Source of the DNA: Baylisascaris procyonis
Lineage: Eukaryota > Nematoda > Chromadorea > Rhabditida > Ascarididae
NCBI GenBank assembly: GCA_037389465.1
Contig: JAZARR010000155.1
Location: 1-64,000 of the forward strand
Direction: 5' to 3'
DNA length: 64,000 bases
The position numbers and the translations under genes are program-made. A model generated the notes under the pieces. That model saw only the letters and a program-made list of their open reading frames with translations. It searched no databases and was not told the DNA's origin. This document shows, one piece after another, positions 12,995 to 25,995 of this stretch. The first letter of the stretch is position 1. The number at the start of each line of letters is the position of its first letter.

Positions 12995-13260
12995 AGTGCA
13001 CATACTCAAGTGATGAAGTCACATAGTTTTTAATTTTTATATACATCGCTTTTCTTCGTTTTTTCTTGTGCACTGTGATTCGTGTTTAAGTTCATCAACA
13101 TTGAATTTCCAGGCAGCCCCCCACTCCCCCCCCCCTCCCTCTTTCTTTTCTTCTCATATTTGACCAGCCGAGAGTGTCAGAACGGTTGCATTGGCGATGT
13201 TAGTAAGTGATAATATTTAAGAGGCCATAAAACAGCGTCCCCAAATGCTACAGGATGGTC
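12995..13260. repeat. border repeat R, copy 1 (C-rich tract)
   Basis: This ~0.26-kb unit runs from AGTGCACATACTCAAGTG to GCTACAGGATGG. It contains a long C-rich stretch (13117-13141) and occurs at the left edge of the third duplicated block. Related copies are at 32566-32815 and 36108-36383. Confidence 0.88.
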
Positions 13261-13265
13261 CTCTT

Positions 13266-13309
13266 GAATGTTTTATTCTTCGCAGTAAGCTGCTAAGAAT
13301 AAAACATTC
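13266..13309. other. strong 44-nt hairpin at left edge of third block, copy A
   Basis: Perfect 15-nt arms GAATGTTTTATTCTT and AAGAATAAAACATTC enclose a second short stem (GCAG/CTGC) with a TAAG loop. It sits just inside the block, next to repeat R. A related single arm (CTTGAAGGTTTTATTCCTCG) recurs near 16119 in the same orientation. Confidence 0.8.
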
Positions 13310-15841
13310 CGGTTGTCTAGCTATTGTGTTCGAATCGATCAACCACCATGTTACCGTACAGTTTTTTTTGCTAGTCTTTTGTAGATCATTACGATGTCTT
13401 TTATTCTGTAAGTTCATTTATTTCACTTGACGAATCACCTTCATTATATGTTGTGTATACCTGGTCACATGCCAATGTTTAGTGCTTGCGGTAGATCTTA
13501 ATGATCAGCAATACTCGCGGGCTTTTCTCGAGTATTTGCTGCTTGTTGTAAGAGAAAAGTAGTCTTTTTAGATGACGTAATATAATTGAATATGTAAGGC
13601 CGCTGGTTCTCTTTGAACGCCACCTGTTCATTTTTGAACTTGCATTTCTGAAGAAAACTTCTCACATTCGGTGATAAGCTGTCTCTACATATATGATGAA
13701 GTTTCATATCTGCGAAGGTCTTTCATGTTTGACTATTGAAACGTGACTGATTCTGAATGTTTGAAATTCTTTTCGATTTGTTCACGAATGAAATCAATGC
13801 AGCTTCAGTTTCGTTCAAGCAGTATATTTTGATATAGTGCGCCCACCGTCTATTTATATCAATTCGAGGCTCATCGCGGCAAGTTTGCAAGCAGATATCC
13901 GGACTCCCTATTTGGTGTCAGAAATCAGCCAAGTATCTCATATTTTCCTAGGCTTCTTTGGTGAGGACCGTGTATTTACGCCTTTTGCAGCTTTTCGGTC
14001 GACATGAAATTTCACTCGTAGCTCACTCAGTTGCATAGAAATAAATCTTGGAAATCATAGATCTGATTTCTTTAATTACGAATTTGGCTATTCAAGGTTT
14101 TGTTAGGTTTTGTTCCTCAGATCATCGGAAGTGGTCAAAAATATGGGCTTTCATCTGGGGACTTGTAGAAACTTTCGTTGCTTGAAGTATAGGAATAGTC
14201 TGATGGCCGATTTTCGCTTTTACAGATTGATGTTTGCACAGCTCTCGCTGTTAGGATGTCGTGTCTATGCGCTTGTATATGCCTGTGGCTGTTTACATTT
14301 GTCTTCACAAGTGAAGTTAGATTAACTAATTCAATAAGTATAATCTGCGCAGCTAACAAATTGATCTATTAAATTTGAATAAGGTTGTAAGGGTTGAACA
14401 ATGCAACAAAATTGCATGCTTTTCACAACGGTCGGTTAAGGAAGAAGTGCTGAAAGCGCGCCTCAATTTTTTACTTATTTGTTTATTCCAAACTTAAGTT
14501 ACAGTTATTGAGTAGAGCGCGTTTAAAGCAATCGTTTAGTTGAATGTTGTTCACTGATTATCTTATCCAATCTGAATCAATATTCATAGATCAACATTGA
14601 CTACTCTATTTGATCAACTAATCATTAAGAGTTGATTCATTTGAAATGTCTAGTTTTATTTTATTCAAAAAAAAGCAATTGGAATACTGATGAGACTTGT
14701 TAAAATTCAAATGGACAATGCGATAATGGAATGTGCATTACGTTCATTAATGGAAGTCAACCAATGATTGAGTTTATTTGTAGAAGAAAGCTCATTTACA
14801 AATTCATACTCAATGTTCTATCATAATTGAGTGTTCGAATTCGTGCATCGCACGATAACATTGCAATGGTGCGTTGCACTAAGGGTGTAGAGCCGCAATT
14901 ATGGACGTCACCCAAAAATTTAAAAATTCGGTTTTGTTCAATTATTTAATGAAGCTTTCAATTGAATATTTTGATTTATATTTATGTAAATTTGCGCATG
15001 AAGTACATAGATTTTTAGATTCGGTTTTTGTTAGCATTTTAAATGCAAATTCAAAATTTATGCATTCCATTGCAATTGTTCATCTTCCATTAATTCTATG
15101 CGCCATATTTGCGATCGATTCAGTATGAACGAAGGAGTGAATTGTCTGTCTGTTCGAATGTATTTTATTTCATAGGCACTCAAGGATGCACTGTGTTGAT
15201 GTATGCGGATGTAAGTATTGCCGATATGGGATTATTGAATACCTAAGCGTTCATCAACGACTTGTTGAGTTGGAAAATAAGTGTTGTGAAATGCTGAACG
15301 AGACGGCACAATATGCGCTTTTTGCAATATCGCTCGTCGAAGTAGCCGCTTTTTCAAACTGCTAACAATTATTTGTATATAAAATTTATGTAATATTTTA
15401 ATCGAACCGCTCGCACAAATATTCTGATTCATTCGTTTTTCAAACGCTCTTGCAAATGTTTCCTTGCCAAGCGCATTCTGGCAGGGTTGTGTATGTATGC
15501 GTCTATTGTTTGCCTGTCTGTCTGTTTGTCGGGTAGCTTCAATATGGTACTCAATGAAGGTAAAGTTACAGAATTTGATGCAGAAGTTGAAGATACTAAA
15601 ATACACTAAGAAATGTCCCTGCATCCTGCAACTGGTCCAGTTTTGACTCAGCATCGTTTGTTTCGTAAAAAATAGACATTTTATTAGGAAATTCTTAACG
15701 GTTTTATATTTTACTGTCACTCGGTAATTGAAAAAAACATTTGCACTGTTGAACGGTAATGCAACAGCACATCTTGTGCCAATTGTTTTCCCACGTTGCC
15801 CCGTCTGTCTCATCTTATAGGCAGTAAAATTGCAGTTTCTT

Positions 15842-16045
15842 TAACTTTTTATAAAGGAAATGACAAATGTATGTGTAGATTTTTATTAAAATTAATCGTT
15901 TTATCGGAAGAAAAAGCAAATTTGTTAGCAAACTTTTTATGCAATTCTTTAAAGTTTTATGAAGGTAAAACAAATGTATAGGTAGGCTTTATAATGCATT
16001 ATAGTTTTATAAGAGAAAAACGAATGTGTAGGTGAATATTTAAGA
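15842..16045. repeat. degenerate short repeat, three units
   Basis: Three loosely related units start near 15842, 15953 and 16003. They share an AGTTTTATAA-like start followed by ACAAATGTATGTGTAG-like sequence. The same set is present at 35402-35605 in copy B. Confidence 0.5.
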
Positions 16046-16534
16046 AAAAAGTGAATATAAGAAAATTCTTGATCACGTCATATGGCACGTCAGAAAAAGA
16101 TTGGATCGTTAGCAACCCTCTTGAAGGTTTTATTCCTCGCAGTAATCTACGATTACAAGGTTTGTTCTGTCGTGCCTGATTCTGCGTTCGTTGACTTTGA
16201 TTAGTCGCGTGGGCGAAATGCGAGCTTATGATCTACGAGTTTCGTCAATAGTTGTGCTTTCAATTGTACTTTGTGTGGTCACCATCAATCGAAGATTAGA
16301 TGCCCAGTAGAGCAGTATAATCGCCAGCCCTCAGGGGAACGATATATGCCTAACTGAGGGGGTGTGGTTATGTTGTTGCCGGTCTCAATCACAATCAGTA
16401 ACTGTGGTGGGTTATACTCCATTCGCTCGGTTGCGCCGAGCCTTCGTCCTCGAATATATATTGAAGTGGTTTGTGTATCGCTCATTTATCGAGATGTTTC
16501 TGGCTGATTGTGATATGAGGTCTTCGTAATATGG

Positions 16535-17610
16535 AATCTTAATCACGTTTCTAGTTTGACGTTCCAATGTTTCGTAAGGATTAATAACAAGTCAGTGGTC
16601 GTGTATAAGCGTTACGCAATTTGTAGATCGTTTATTGGTGGAAATGTTTTTGTGTAATTCTGTTGCTGATCTTTAGTATTTTTTCTGCAACACATTTTAG
16701 TTATGTGATAGCAGTTCCTCTGTTGATTCTAGTAAGATTCTAAGCTGTCGAAATATCGTTGACGAGATATCAAATAATGTTGCTGCAATTTTTTCTCTTG
16801 TAAATTTTAATTTATGGGAATTATAGATGTATAAAAATTGTTAAAGCTTCAGGATGATGTAGATAGGCATCTCATCAGATTCCATTCATAATAAGGAGGC
16901 AATATATGCAGTTGCGATTATTGAATAGAAAGAACATTGAATGATTTGCAAGTAAGCACAGAGTGCATGCAATGTTGCCATGCGTGTACATGCACACACA
17001 TACATGTGCACATACGCATACACGCGCACACCCTTCTCCCTTGTTGGTATATGGAACGTGCGTGCACGCGTATTGTTGAGTTTATACTGGTGTTGTATTG
17101 CTTTCACATTGGTGTAGACGCTATAAACGTTGAGCTGTGTAAGCATTATGAGGTTGGAGTTGTTGCAGTGTTACCTCAGGTGACGAAGTTACGTCAGGTC
17201 GTACTTCCCGAATAGTTTTTAATTCGAAATTAGAACACTGTAGAATTTGTAAAGTTCTAAAAAGATATAAATTTAGAAGTTCATTAGTGAAAACTTTCTA
17301 GAGATCATGATTTATGGTTCAGTTATCAACAAAGACAAACTATAAGGATTTCAGTACTTAACAAATCAAGCTGTAATATACTTCACAGTTTACCTTATTC
17401 GATAATCTGACATATGCCTGCCCTCATAACTCGGTTCTATACAAGTTTTTTATTTTTTTCTTTATTACTAAATAGAGGACCAAAGATGCATTCCCTCTCA
17501 CACACCAATCACTATTAATGTACATCTATCAATGAGAAGAGGCGTGCTCTTTGTTGTATATGGAACGTCACTGACGAGAGTATATTCATTTGAGTATTGG
17601 TTTCTTGCAG
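16535..17610. other. unique spacer between copies, with CA-rich stretch
   Basis: This sequence is not found in copy B's flank. About 16975-17035 is rich in CA/CATACACG dinucleotide-like repeats. I see no gene. Confidence 0.6.
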
Positions 17611-18535
17611 GTAAGAGCGTCCTTGATGTGGAAGAGTTCGAAGGTGATAGGAATATCACCACGCATACCACCCGGACAGTCATCACTCGCAGCACTTATG
17701 AAGGAGGCGATGGAGGGCCATCTTTAACTCGGTCAGTTCTCTCTCAGTTCTTTAGATAGTTCAACTTTTACTCGAGGTATTTCTTGTATTAAAGTGTTCT
17801 TATTTACTTGCCATTTGTTTCTTTCCGTAACTATTAATATTTTTCGTTAGCATCATTAATGCTATCATTAAGTAGCCTATAAACAAGTGCAGGAAATATA
17901 GTCGTATCGGCACTATGTACAGGTGATTATTATTTTTATCATTGATGGAATCAATTTGTCATAGTTAAGCAGAACATCGACAGTTTAATATTCTATTAGA
18001 GATCTGTCGGTCGAAATATTTGTGCGAAATCTGCAATGCTTTATCTATGTTAAGCAGATATTCTATAGAAATGATTTATAATCTCGTAGATTACCACTTG
18101 GTTTGCTTGCAAACGGCTGTCATTAGAAAAGCGATTATTGGATGCTGCCTAGAAAAAAACTGCCACTTATCATCGAAGAAGTAGTTGTGCAGAAAATAGA
18201 ACCGAGGTAGTGTTCTGTCTGTGTTTGGTCATTTGTCATTGAGGGGGTACTGATGAGTGAATGAGGTTGGTATATGAATGATTTGATAGAATAGAATTTG
18301 AATGAGTGGTTTTTGAGTCTTTAAGACACTGTTTTAAGCAGAAATTTATTTTCTCAGCAGACATCGGCTTTCAGGAAAGCGTTATTTTCTATTTGCAGTA
18401 GTGGAAGCCCTGGATCAGGAGCAGACAGTGATGAGGATCGTGGTGAGTCGGCTGACAAAGTGACGAAAGCACACAGTGCTGTTCCGCCTGGTAGTCCACT
18501 CGATCATTTTCACTGTACCCAATTCCTCTAAATCG
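17611..18535 (+). pseudogene. two linked exon-like segments, unknown protein, copy B (frameshifted)
   Basis: 17611-17731 (acceptor TTCTTGCAG, donor GTCAGT) encodes SVLDVEEFEGDRNITTHTTR and TVITRSTYEGGDGGPSLTR. Its last two bases join 18399 in phase to give R-SGSPGSGADSDEDRG. The second segment then shifts frame after GSPLD, where copy A has two more bases, and reaches TAA. The first segment has no counterpart in copy A. The Thr/Arg-rich sequence recalls intermediate-filament heads, but I do not assign it. Confidence 0.45.
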
Positions 18536-19190
18536 GTATGTCGTTTAAGTGTTTTAATGCAAGTTTTTATAAGCTTTTATAAAGTTGACGGTTTAATAGA
18601 GGTTGGGAAGAGCGGTAGTTCTTTTTGATGTCCTTTTTATTGCTTATACGCATTATACTGGTAGCCAGCCTCTAGGGGACCAACGGGTTATATATGAAGG
18701 TATGAGTTGATAGGAATGGGGGTGTTGATGAGTGATAACATTATTAACTGGCTACGGGTATTGGACGCTGATAAGCTTTGGGTGCTTGGATTGGACCCAT
18801 TTGATAGAAATGAGGAAATAAGCTAAAACAATAGACACACACTTCATTCATATACTAAAATAAGGTTAAATTGAGCGGCATATGTTTGATTCTGTTTAAG
18901 CGCTGTTTTATTTTAAATTTGCTTGTATTATGCCTGAAAAATAGTGGCTAAAGTTTGGTGTAGAGTGCATCGTCAGCATCTATTTTTGCCTCCGTAGTTT
19001 CTGCAAGTCGGAGTATTCTGCCTCAAAATTGCTTTACAGAACGCCGATCTTCGTATGTTTCAATATTGAGCGGCGCTTTGGGTACGAGTCGAAATAGAGG
19101 AAGGGCTTATCAAAGCGTCCTTTTTCTTTCATTCACATTTTCTTCTAGAGTCATGTTCAATAGCGGAAAGAGGGAGTGATTTATCCTAAA
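17911..19190. repeat. left flank of duplicated segment, copy B (sub-blocks rotated)
   Basis: 17911-18998 corresponds to 748-1790. It is followed directly, at the junction CCTCCGTAG/TTTCTGCAAG near 18998, by the counterpart of 437-640. The order is therefore reversed relative to copy A, while orientation is kept. Confidence 0.85.
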
Positions 19191-20088
19191 TGGTACCATA
19201 CTTTCATTTTCTTTTTTTATCGCCACGATACTTTCATTTTCTGTAAACATTCTTCTTATTGTGCATGAATCAGTTTGAGGATCCAGTGAAAGGAGGGAGG
19301 GAACCATTTTTGGCTCATTAGCCATATATCTCTGGTCAAAGGTTGGCTATCTCGTTTACTTATTCCACGTCGTTCCTTTTATAGTCATAGTATTTTGGAA
19401 GGCTCGATCCACAATAAAGTAGGTCACTGAACCCAACGCAGTTCAACTTATCTTTGTGTTTTCGTCGTAACCGTTGTTGGATTTTTCTAACATCCATAAG
19501 AACTTGTTCATTGTCGTTCGTAACATCAGCAAAAAAAAGGCCCCTTTGTAGAGATGTGAGCATTTCCTAAGGTATATACCCGAAAGGAACTTCCTGAATT
19601 GGCTAGGTCGGTTCGGTGTATGGTTGTCGTAGTGCACACCACTAACCTGAAGGGAACTTCCTGAATTGGCCAAGTCGGTTATGTTCATTCTGCATCTATG
19701 TTCTTATCGCAGGAAATGCTTCACATCGTTAAAGAATGCAACAGTTAACAGTTGTTTGCGATCGATCGTGGTCGTAGGTCATGAGAGCACAGATATCGTC
19801 GATACCTCTCGACGTGATATGTGATGGGTATTCCTACAATGTGTAAAAGTGTTCTTTGAATGACCGTATCGGTTTTTAGGGATTGCTTAAAACGACAAGA
19901 ACTCAAGTTATCAAATTTATTATCTATCACTATCTGCACTCGACGTTTGTGGCACCGTCGTCGATGTTATGGTTAGCAGTTTGTCATTCTTTTTGTTTTG
20001 GCAATGTATTGGTGGAGCTGCTATTAGGGGTAGATGTTATGCTTAGATTTTAGGAGGGAAGTACGGGGGGGGGGGAGGGAGACTGCGG
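19191..20088. other. unique segment of copy B with a direct repeat and G-tract
   Basis: It has no counterpart in copy A. A 26-bp direct repeat (GGAACTTCCTGAATTGGC...GTCGGTT) occurs near 19588 and 19653. The segment ends in a G-rich run with an 11-G tract (20065-20075) just before the core block. No gene is recognised. Confidence 0.6.
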
Positions 20089-21192
20089 TAGAGGTCATAA
20101 GATTTCATATACGGCTGTCTTGTCGTGATTTATTTCTCTTTCTGGATTTTGGTGGATTCAGTTTGGTGTCTTCTGGTTGACCTTTAGCGGGGTAGCTGAA
20201 TTAACAACATTTTGTTTCTGTGGGAATAATTCGCTACCTTAGTTTCTTTTTAATTCTTTTGAAGGCGAATTGCGTATTCTATGAAAAACTTATATATTGC
20301 TGGAGTGACGGAATATTTCTATGGGAAGTCGTGGTTAGGTTTTGATTTAATATCTTTTGACAGTAAGCTGTACCGGATACCTATTATGGTGCGAACTCGC
20401 CATGAATTTAGCGGCCATAATCGTAAACTAATTGGAAGTGGTGACTATAATCTAATAATTGCTTCAATTGAATGGTGAGGTAGGCCCACATTTAGCGTCA
20501 ATGATCAGCCAAGCAGCAGGACAATTTACAGGGAGGTACGCGATTGACTTTCCCTGAAAGCTCATATTCGATACAAATGGGTTGGCGCTCAGTGAGGTAA
20601 GGCACTGAACCGATGGGATTTTAATTAACTATGCAGGTTAATAGCCAGAACACATACATAGACAGGTAGACAGCGCAATATTCTGTAATACACTGCGCCT
20701 TAAACATTTGAAGTACTTTTAAGTGCATTATTGAAGCATACAGTATTTAAATCCCATTATAATTAATTCAGTTATGTTGTCTAGATTATGATAGCAGTTG
20801 ATATGATTGGCCGGTTAGCAGAACTTTGCAACCGTCATTTGCCGTTTCCTTGAACTTCAGATCTCCTTATGCTGAAATGTTAAGGGGTCAGGGGGGTGGG
20901 GGGAATGGACAAGAAAGTTGATGGAACGTTGAAACGTTTGGTGATCATAACCCGAGCGCATAAGAGTACCGGATCATATTCCGTCGTTTGGTTTCAACAA
21001 CGGCTCATTTCTTTTGCTATCGGCCTTAGGAATATTTTGCACTGATAACATAGAATGCAAAATTTTGTGTATGACCACTTGTGGCGTCGTTTGTATTTCC
21101 TTTGCGTGGGAAAGGCAATTAGGTAAGCGTCTTCTGGCACCCATTTGTGGGCTTTATAACTTTTATGATATCACTGAGTTTGCATAATCCAG

Positions 21193-24100
21193 GTGGACGA
21201 CTTGAAGCCATGAGAGAAGAAGAATTGTACGGCGATGCCAAACGGAAGAATGAAGTGGAACTCGGCGGGTGGCAAAAAGGAAGAGTCAGATGCGAGCGAG
21301 GGCAGCGGCTGTCTCCAACCGAAACGGCTTACAGCCATTTCGGATATGGCTTCAACGAGTTCTGCGCCGAAAACTCGGTAAACTTATAGTTATTAAAATC
21401 TGATCTGCTAGCTAGGAATGGAGCGCAGAATAGGAAGAGGGGAATGTTTCTAAGGGGAGGAAGTTTGTAGTTGCTTAATAAAACTTTATTCCATTCGCAG
21501 TCAGCGGCACATCTGTGATCCGTTCTCATGCGCACGATGTAGATGCACGTTAACGATACAGTTCGCGATTTAATTAGTCGGGACGATTGTAGCGAATATA
21601 CGGGTGCCTAATCTTTTTGAGAGCCTATATATAACCATTTTTTTAGAATATCATTAGATTATCAGATAGCATTACCGCAGTACAATTATCTATCATTTCT
21701 AAAAAAAGAAGATGCAAGAGTAATGTCGAATTACTGGAGAAATGCAAGAATAGTGCCAACGCTATGCGGCTCTAAATGGAGCATCGCTTACCCACTTGTA
21801 ACCTCAACATATTCTTTATTAAGATGAGATATATAGGGCTGCAGTGGATAAATGCAATTCGAACGCATACAAACTATCCTACAGTGAGAAATATTATAGG
21901 GGCAGAGATGCAAGCAAAGAGAAAAAGGGCTTGCAGACAACGCGAGTAAGATAAGCGTGCGTGTTGTGCGTTGCTGTGTGATGGTGGGCGCGTTAGCTGG
22001 CTGCGCTTCGAGTATCGAACGCGCACCACGATGCGAAACAGCATCCTCTTGTTATGGTGCTGTAAGTTTTTTGCTTGGATGATCGCATGTTTTATAGAAC
22101 CCTCGTCTGTTTGCATATTTTCGCAATTATCACTTTGTCTTGAGGTTGTAGCTACAGTTAAATTTTGCAGCTTTGTTGTTGGTCGTGCATATATATCGTT
22201 GTTAAGGGCCGGGAATGATTCGTGAAGCTGAAAGGTTCGATAATAGTAGCCCTCCCCTCTTCCACGTCCCTTTTTTTAGTGCGTGTTTTTTAGTGCGTAT
22301 GTTTTCTGTGTCATGATCCTTGATTGACTTTGGAAAGCAAGCGAAATTTGTACGATGGAGGACCCTAGTTTATATTGTCTGTTTGAAACTTGAACAGTAT
22401 GAGAGGTGGAAGTTGATTGTGGTTACCTTCGCAATGAGTATTGCGTGATCTTACGATTGAATCGTGAAATCGGTGGCCTGGACTTTTTCAGAACTCGAAG
22501 CGCAATCACTATGCCCATAGTCATTTTCGGGGAGAGAGTGTTGTGATCGGAAGTTTACAAATGCTGCTGTCTCTGTATTATAAAAGAAAGCAATCGCATG
22601 CGTTGTTTAATGATGTCTGTTGCAGAACATTGAAGAAATGAATGCAGCAGAGGAGGTTCTGCGTGGCAGGTTGGCGGCTGAAGTGCAGGACATAACAGCA
22701 AACAGAAGATGCCAGAGAATCAAGACGCCGATTGGGAAGGCAACTACAATACGACAATGAAGAAGTTGCAGAAGCTGGGAGACGAGCTCGACACTGCGCT
22801 TTCGAACTATGACAAGGTGCTTCTTTCTGTCACTTCCGCTGGTGCTTAGGTTATTAGACTATAGTTGGGCGACTGCAGAGGTATTGAAGTAAATTTTTGC
22901 TGTTTTGTTCAGCTGAGTTTTTATTTTAAAGGCTTCTTTAATTGATCCATTGCCTTTAGGTTTGTTTAGATGCTATGACATGATGCTGTAAGCAAATGTG
23001 TTCGATGTTTTGGAGTCGAATACAAATTCGAATTGTATATGCTATTACCGTTTATAGATTTCATCATATGTTCCTCATCGATACAAAGTTGATCATATTG
23101 GGTTTATTATTCGTACTAGCTGAATCCGTTTTTGAATATATGTTCTTATCACTATTTTGATGCGCATTCGTTGGAATTCTGTTTACTGCTAGCAGGCTGT
23201 TCTTGCAGATTGCGCGATTAGATTAGCGGTGGTGGATTCTATAATTCTTGATAGAGTGAGTAAAAATGTCTAGTTCAGGATCACCATCTCTTCTGGGCCA
23301 AGAACATTATGAGATTAGAAGTTCTTTAAGCAGCATGGTATGATATTATGTGGTGGGCAGTAGATATCGTTATGGCTGTATAACGATACTGAATGCTGAG
23401 CACTTGACTTTGAATTAGGTGGCAACTGGAAAGGAGCTGGAATTGATTGCAGGAAGTTCAGCCACGGTAGGCAGACTGTTATACAGCACAGACGGATCTG
23501 AAAAGCGGTGAGACATGAAGTGAATCGCTGAAGAAACAGCTGAATGCCGCCAGTGATGGAGCGAATTCACTGAACAAGGCTATCAACGAACAAACTCATC
23601 GGGATCAGGGAGTGTAAGTTGGCGTTTATTCAGTGCCTCATATTTAGATAGAGAGATATCACATATTTAAGGAGCTATTAGTAGTTAAGGAGTTATTTGT
23701 GGTAAAAGAGCTCCATAAAGCAGGTTCAAACGTATGGTCATTAACGGGAGGTAAAGGACTTGCAAAATGAGCTCCAACTGAAAACTGGGAAACATTCCAC
23801 GTGACGTTTCACATTGCATCCATCCTTTTATTCTTTGTTTGTTATGTTTAATGTGATTGCATCACTGATTGCGATCTAATTCTTTGTTGTATTATGAATT
23901 ATTGTGAATTGATGGTGCCATAAAATTTGCAAAACACATTTATTGCGCTGTCAGTAGGCTGTAACCAGTGATGGAATGATGGCTTCGAGATTGGTCCAGT
24001 TTGTTTCATACACGTTTTGCGATTGTTTTTCATATGTTTAGAAAATCAACTGAACGTAATGGACCGGAATCAGAAGCCCCTACCATCCAACGGTTCATGC

Positions 24101-25995
24101 ATTACCTTCTCTCTTATGACATTTATAGCATATAACTGTCAACTTTAATTGCTGCAGTGAGCCACTTTCCGGATTAGTGGCAGAGCTGTCCCATTAACCC
24201 TATAAAACAGTGCAGCGTATAACAAGAGCACTGTTCTGGCAAAATTTTTGTTGTCGGACTGCCGATATCCCTAATTATTCATTTGATTGGAACTGTTGCA
24301 CTTTATTTGCATGTAGGCCTATTACGCGATCAAGTCGCATTGAAGTGAACACCCAAGTTTCGTTTTGCATGGAATTTAATCTAACTTGAGGCCACGAGCT
24401 TGATGTCATTGGTCGGGTAGGAGGATATCCTTTTTTGCCTTGAAAGTGACCCGACTATTTTTTGTAGTAGTATGTTGCATCTATTTGCCATTTCAAACTG
24501 TGTGGTGCCTTCTCTCTCACCTGATCGAGGTCATGCTTCCTGTTCAAGCACGATCTAATCACATCCAGAGCGCTAAATCAGTTTGCTGACTATTTAGTGA
24601 ACGCGCAAATGTGGCGTTTGGAAGAGGCATTAACGCGAAGTCGACGGCGGCAAGCCACGATGCTGATCTCGACGGCGCTTTGACTCGCCTCAACGCGCTT
24701 GAGGACCATCACGCCGCCTTATTGCTCGACAACGGCAAACCGAAGTCTGACGTGAAATCCTTGTTTCGCGAGCTGGACGTTCACAAGGTTCGTGGTTTTT
24801 ATTGAATTGAAGGCGCTATAATTCCTTCTGAATATTTGGGCGATCGCGGTGAGCTACGCGATATCGAAGTGATCGTTATATATTGACGTTTAAGGGTTGA
24901 CCGCCTACTTCATGAAAGGAGTTCAAGCGATAAGGGATGCTGCAAGGTCGAAATTGTTTTTTAAACATGTGATTTTGGAAAGTTATAGTTTAGTTGCGAA
25001 AATGTTCCGCAGACAATCGGGTTGAAAGTTGGAGCTCCTAGCCTCTAGTGGTAGGATGATATTCGATTTCTGCAGAGATCAGAGGTCGTGCAGTCGAGCA
25101 TAATTTATGATGCTTGAACTATTTCATAAACTTTGTGAGTTGTTAGATCAAATGCCAGCTCCGTTTGAAAGTCCGATAAGCTTTACAGTCCGCCGTCAAG
25201 GAGTTTTTAGCAGTTGCCGTTTTCTTCGTTTTCTACTTTGGTGTGAAATATGCATCAGTTTCAGTCCCTCTATGTTTATTTGCCTGCGGCCTTGACGCCT
25301 AAATTCGGATTCGGCTTAATGTCTAAATTTCCGGGGTTTCGGAGCTCCGGAGTTAACTGTACAAAGACTGCTTAAGGTTTTTCGATATCTTCACTAGGGT
25401 AACTGTGGAGTACCTTCAACAAATTCTTCTTTCATGCAGATCTGAAAGGCTTGCTAGCCAACTCAACACTTCTTGCAGGCTATGATATTGGTGATCATGG
25501 TTAATGGTTGGATACATGCTACCCTTTGCTATTATGCTGAAAACCGAGAATTAGCTAAAAATAGAACTCAACACAAGTTCTGATAAGAGATTGGCATTGT
25601 TGCTATTTTGATGATTTCAGGTCGATTCTTCTATCTTTATTCTTAGGTCACCTCAGCAGTAGCAGTCACCTCGAAGACAGGTGACTGCTATTGTCATTTC
25701 CTGTTTTAAGCATTTTAAGCAGTTTGGAATGTTTTTAAGACGAGTTCCATTGCAGATCAATCAGGAAGAATAAAAGCGCATTGTGGACAATCTTCTTAGT
25801 GCGACAATAGTGATATTTTTCGAGTATTCGAAGACGGCGAGAAATCTTCGTTTCGATAGAGCGCTCGAAGGGATACTCCAATATCATCGGCAGTTCTTGT
25901 TTATTATGTTTATTAATAATCTCATAATCTTGTTGCTAACGTTTTTCTATTGTACGCCTTCGTATATTAAACTTTTTTATGATCGTTAACGTGTG
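21193..25995 (+). pseudogene. coiled-coil protein gene relic, copy B
   Basis: This is the same set of exon-like islands as at 3170-7960, shifted by about 18.02-18.04 kb, with the same frame breaks and the same TAA in the last island. The shared lesions show that the gene was already broken before this block was duplicated. Confidence 0.5.
25660..25690. other. perfect hairpin, copy B
   Basis: Identical to the hairpin at 7625-7655. Confidence 0.7.

Larger units (their letters stand above)
13261..16534. repeat. third duplicated block, copy A
   Basis: About 3.3 kb is repeated at 32816-36094 with almost no differences beyond one small indel near 14800. It starts next to repeat R and a strong hairpin and ends at CTTCGTAATATGG, after which the copies diverge. 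No gene is recognised in it. The longest frame (15232-15813, minus strand, 193 codons) has no domain-like composition or splice support. Confidence 0.97.

Noticed and set aside
15232..15813. 193-codon minus-strand frame, present again at 34792-35373
   Set aside because: It is identical in both copies only because the whole block is. It has no domain, no coding-like composition and no splice or start context.
16285..16485. GC-rich stretch considered as a snRNA or spliced-leader RNA gene, also at 35845-36045
   Set aside because: There is no match to the conserved 5' ends of U1, U2, U4, U5, U6 or SL1, and no Sm site in the right place.
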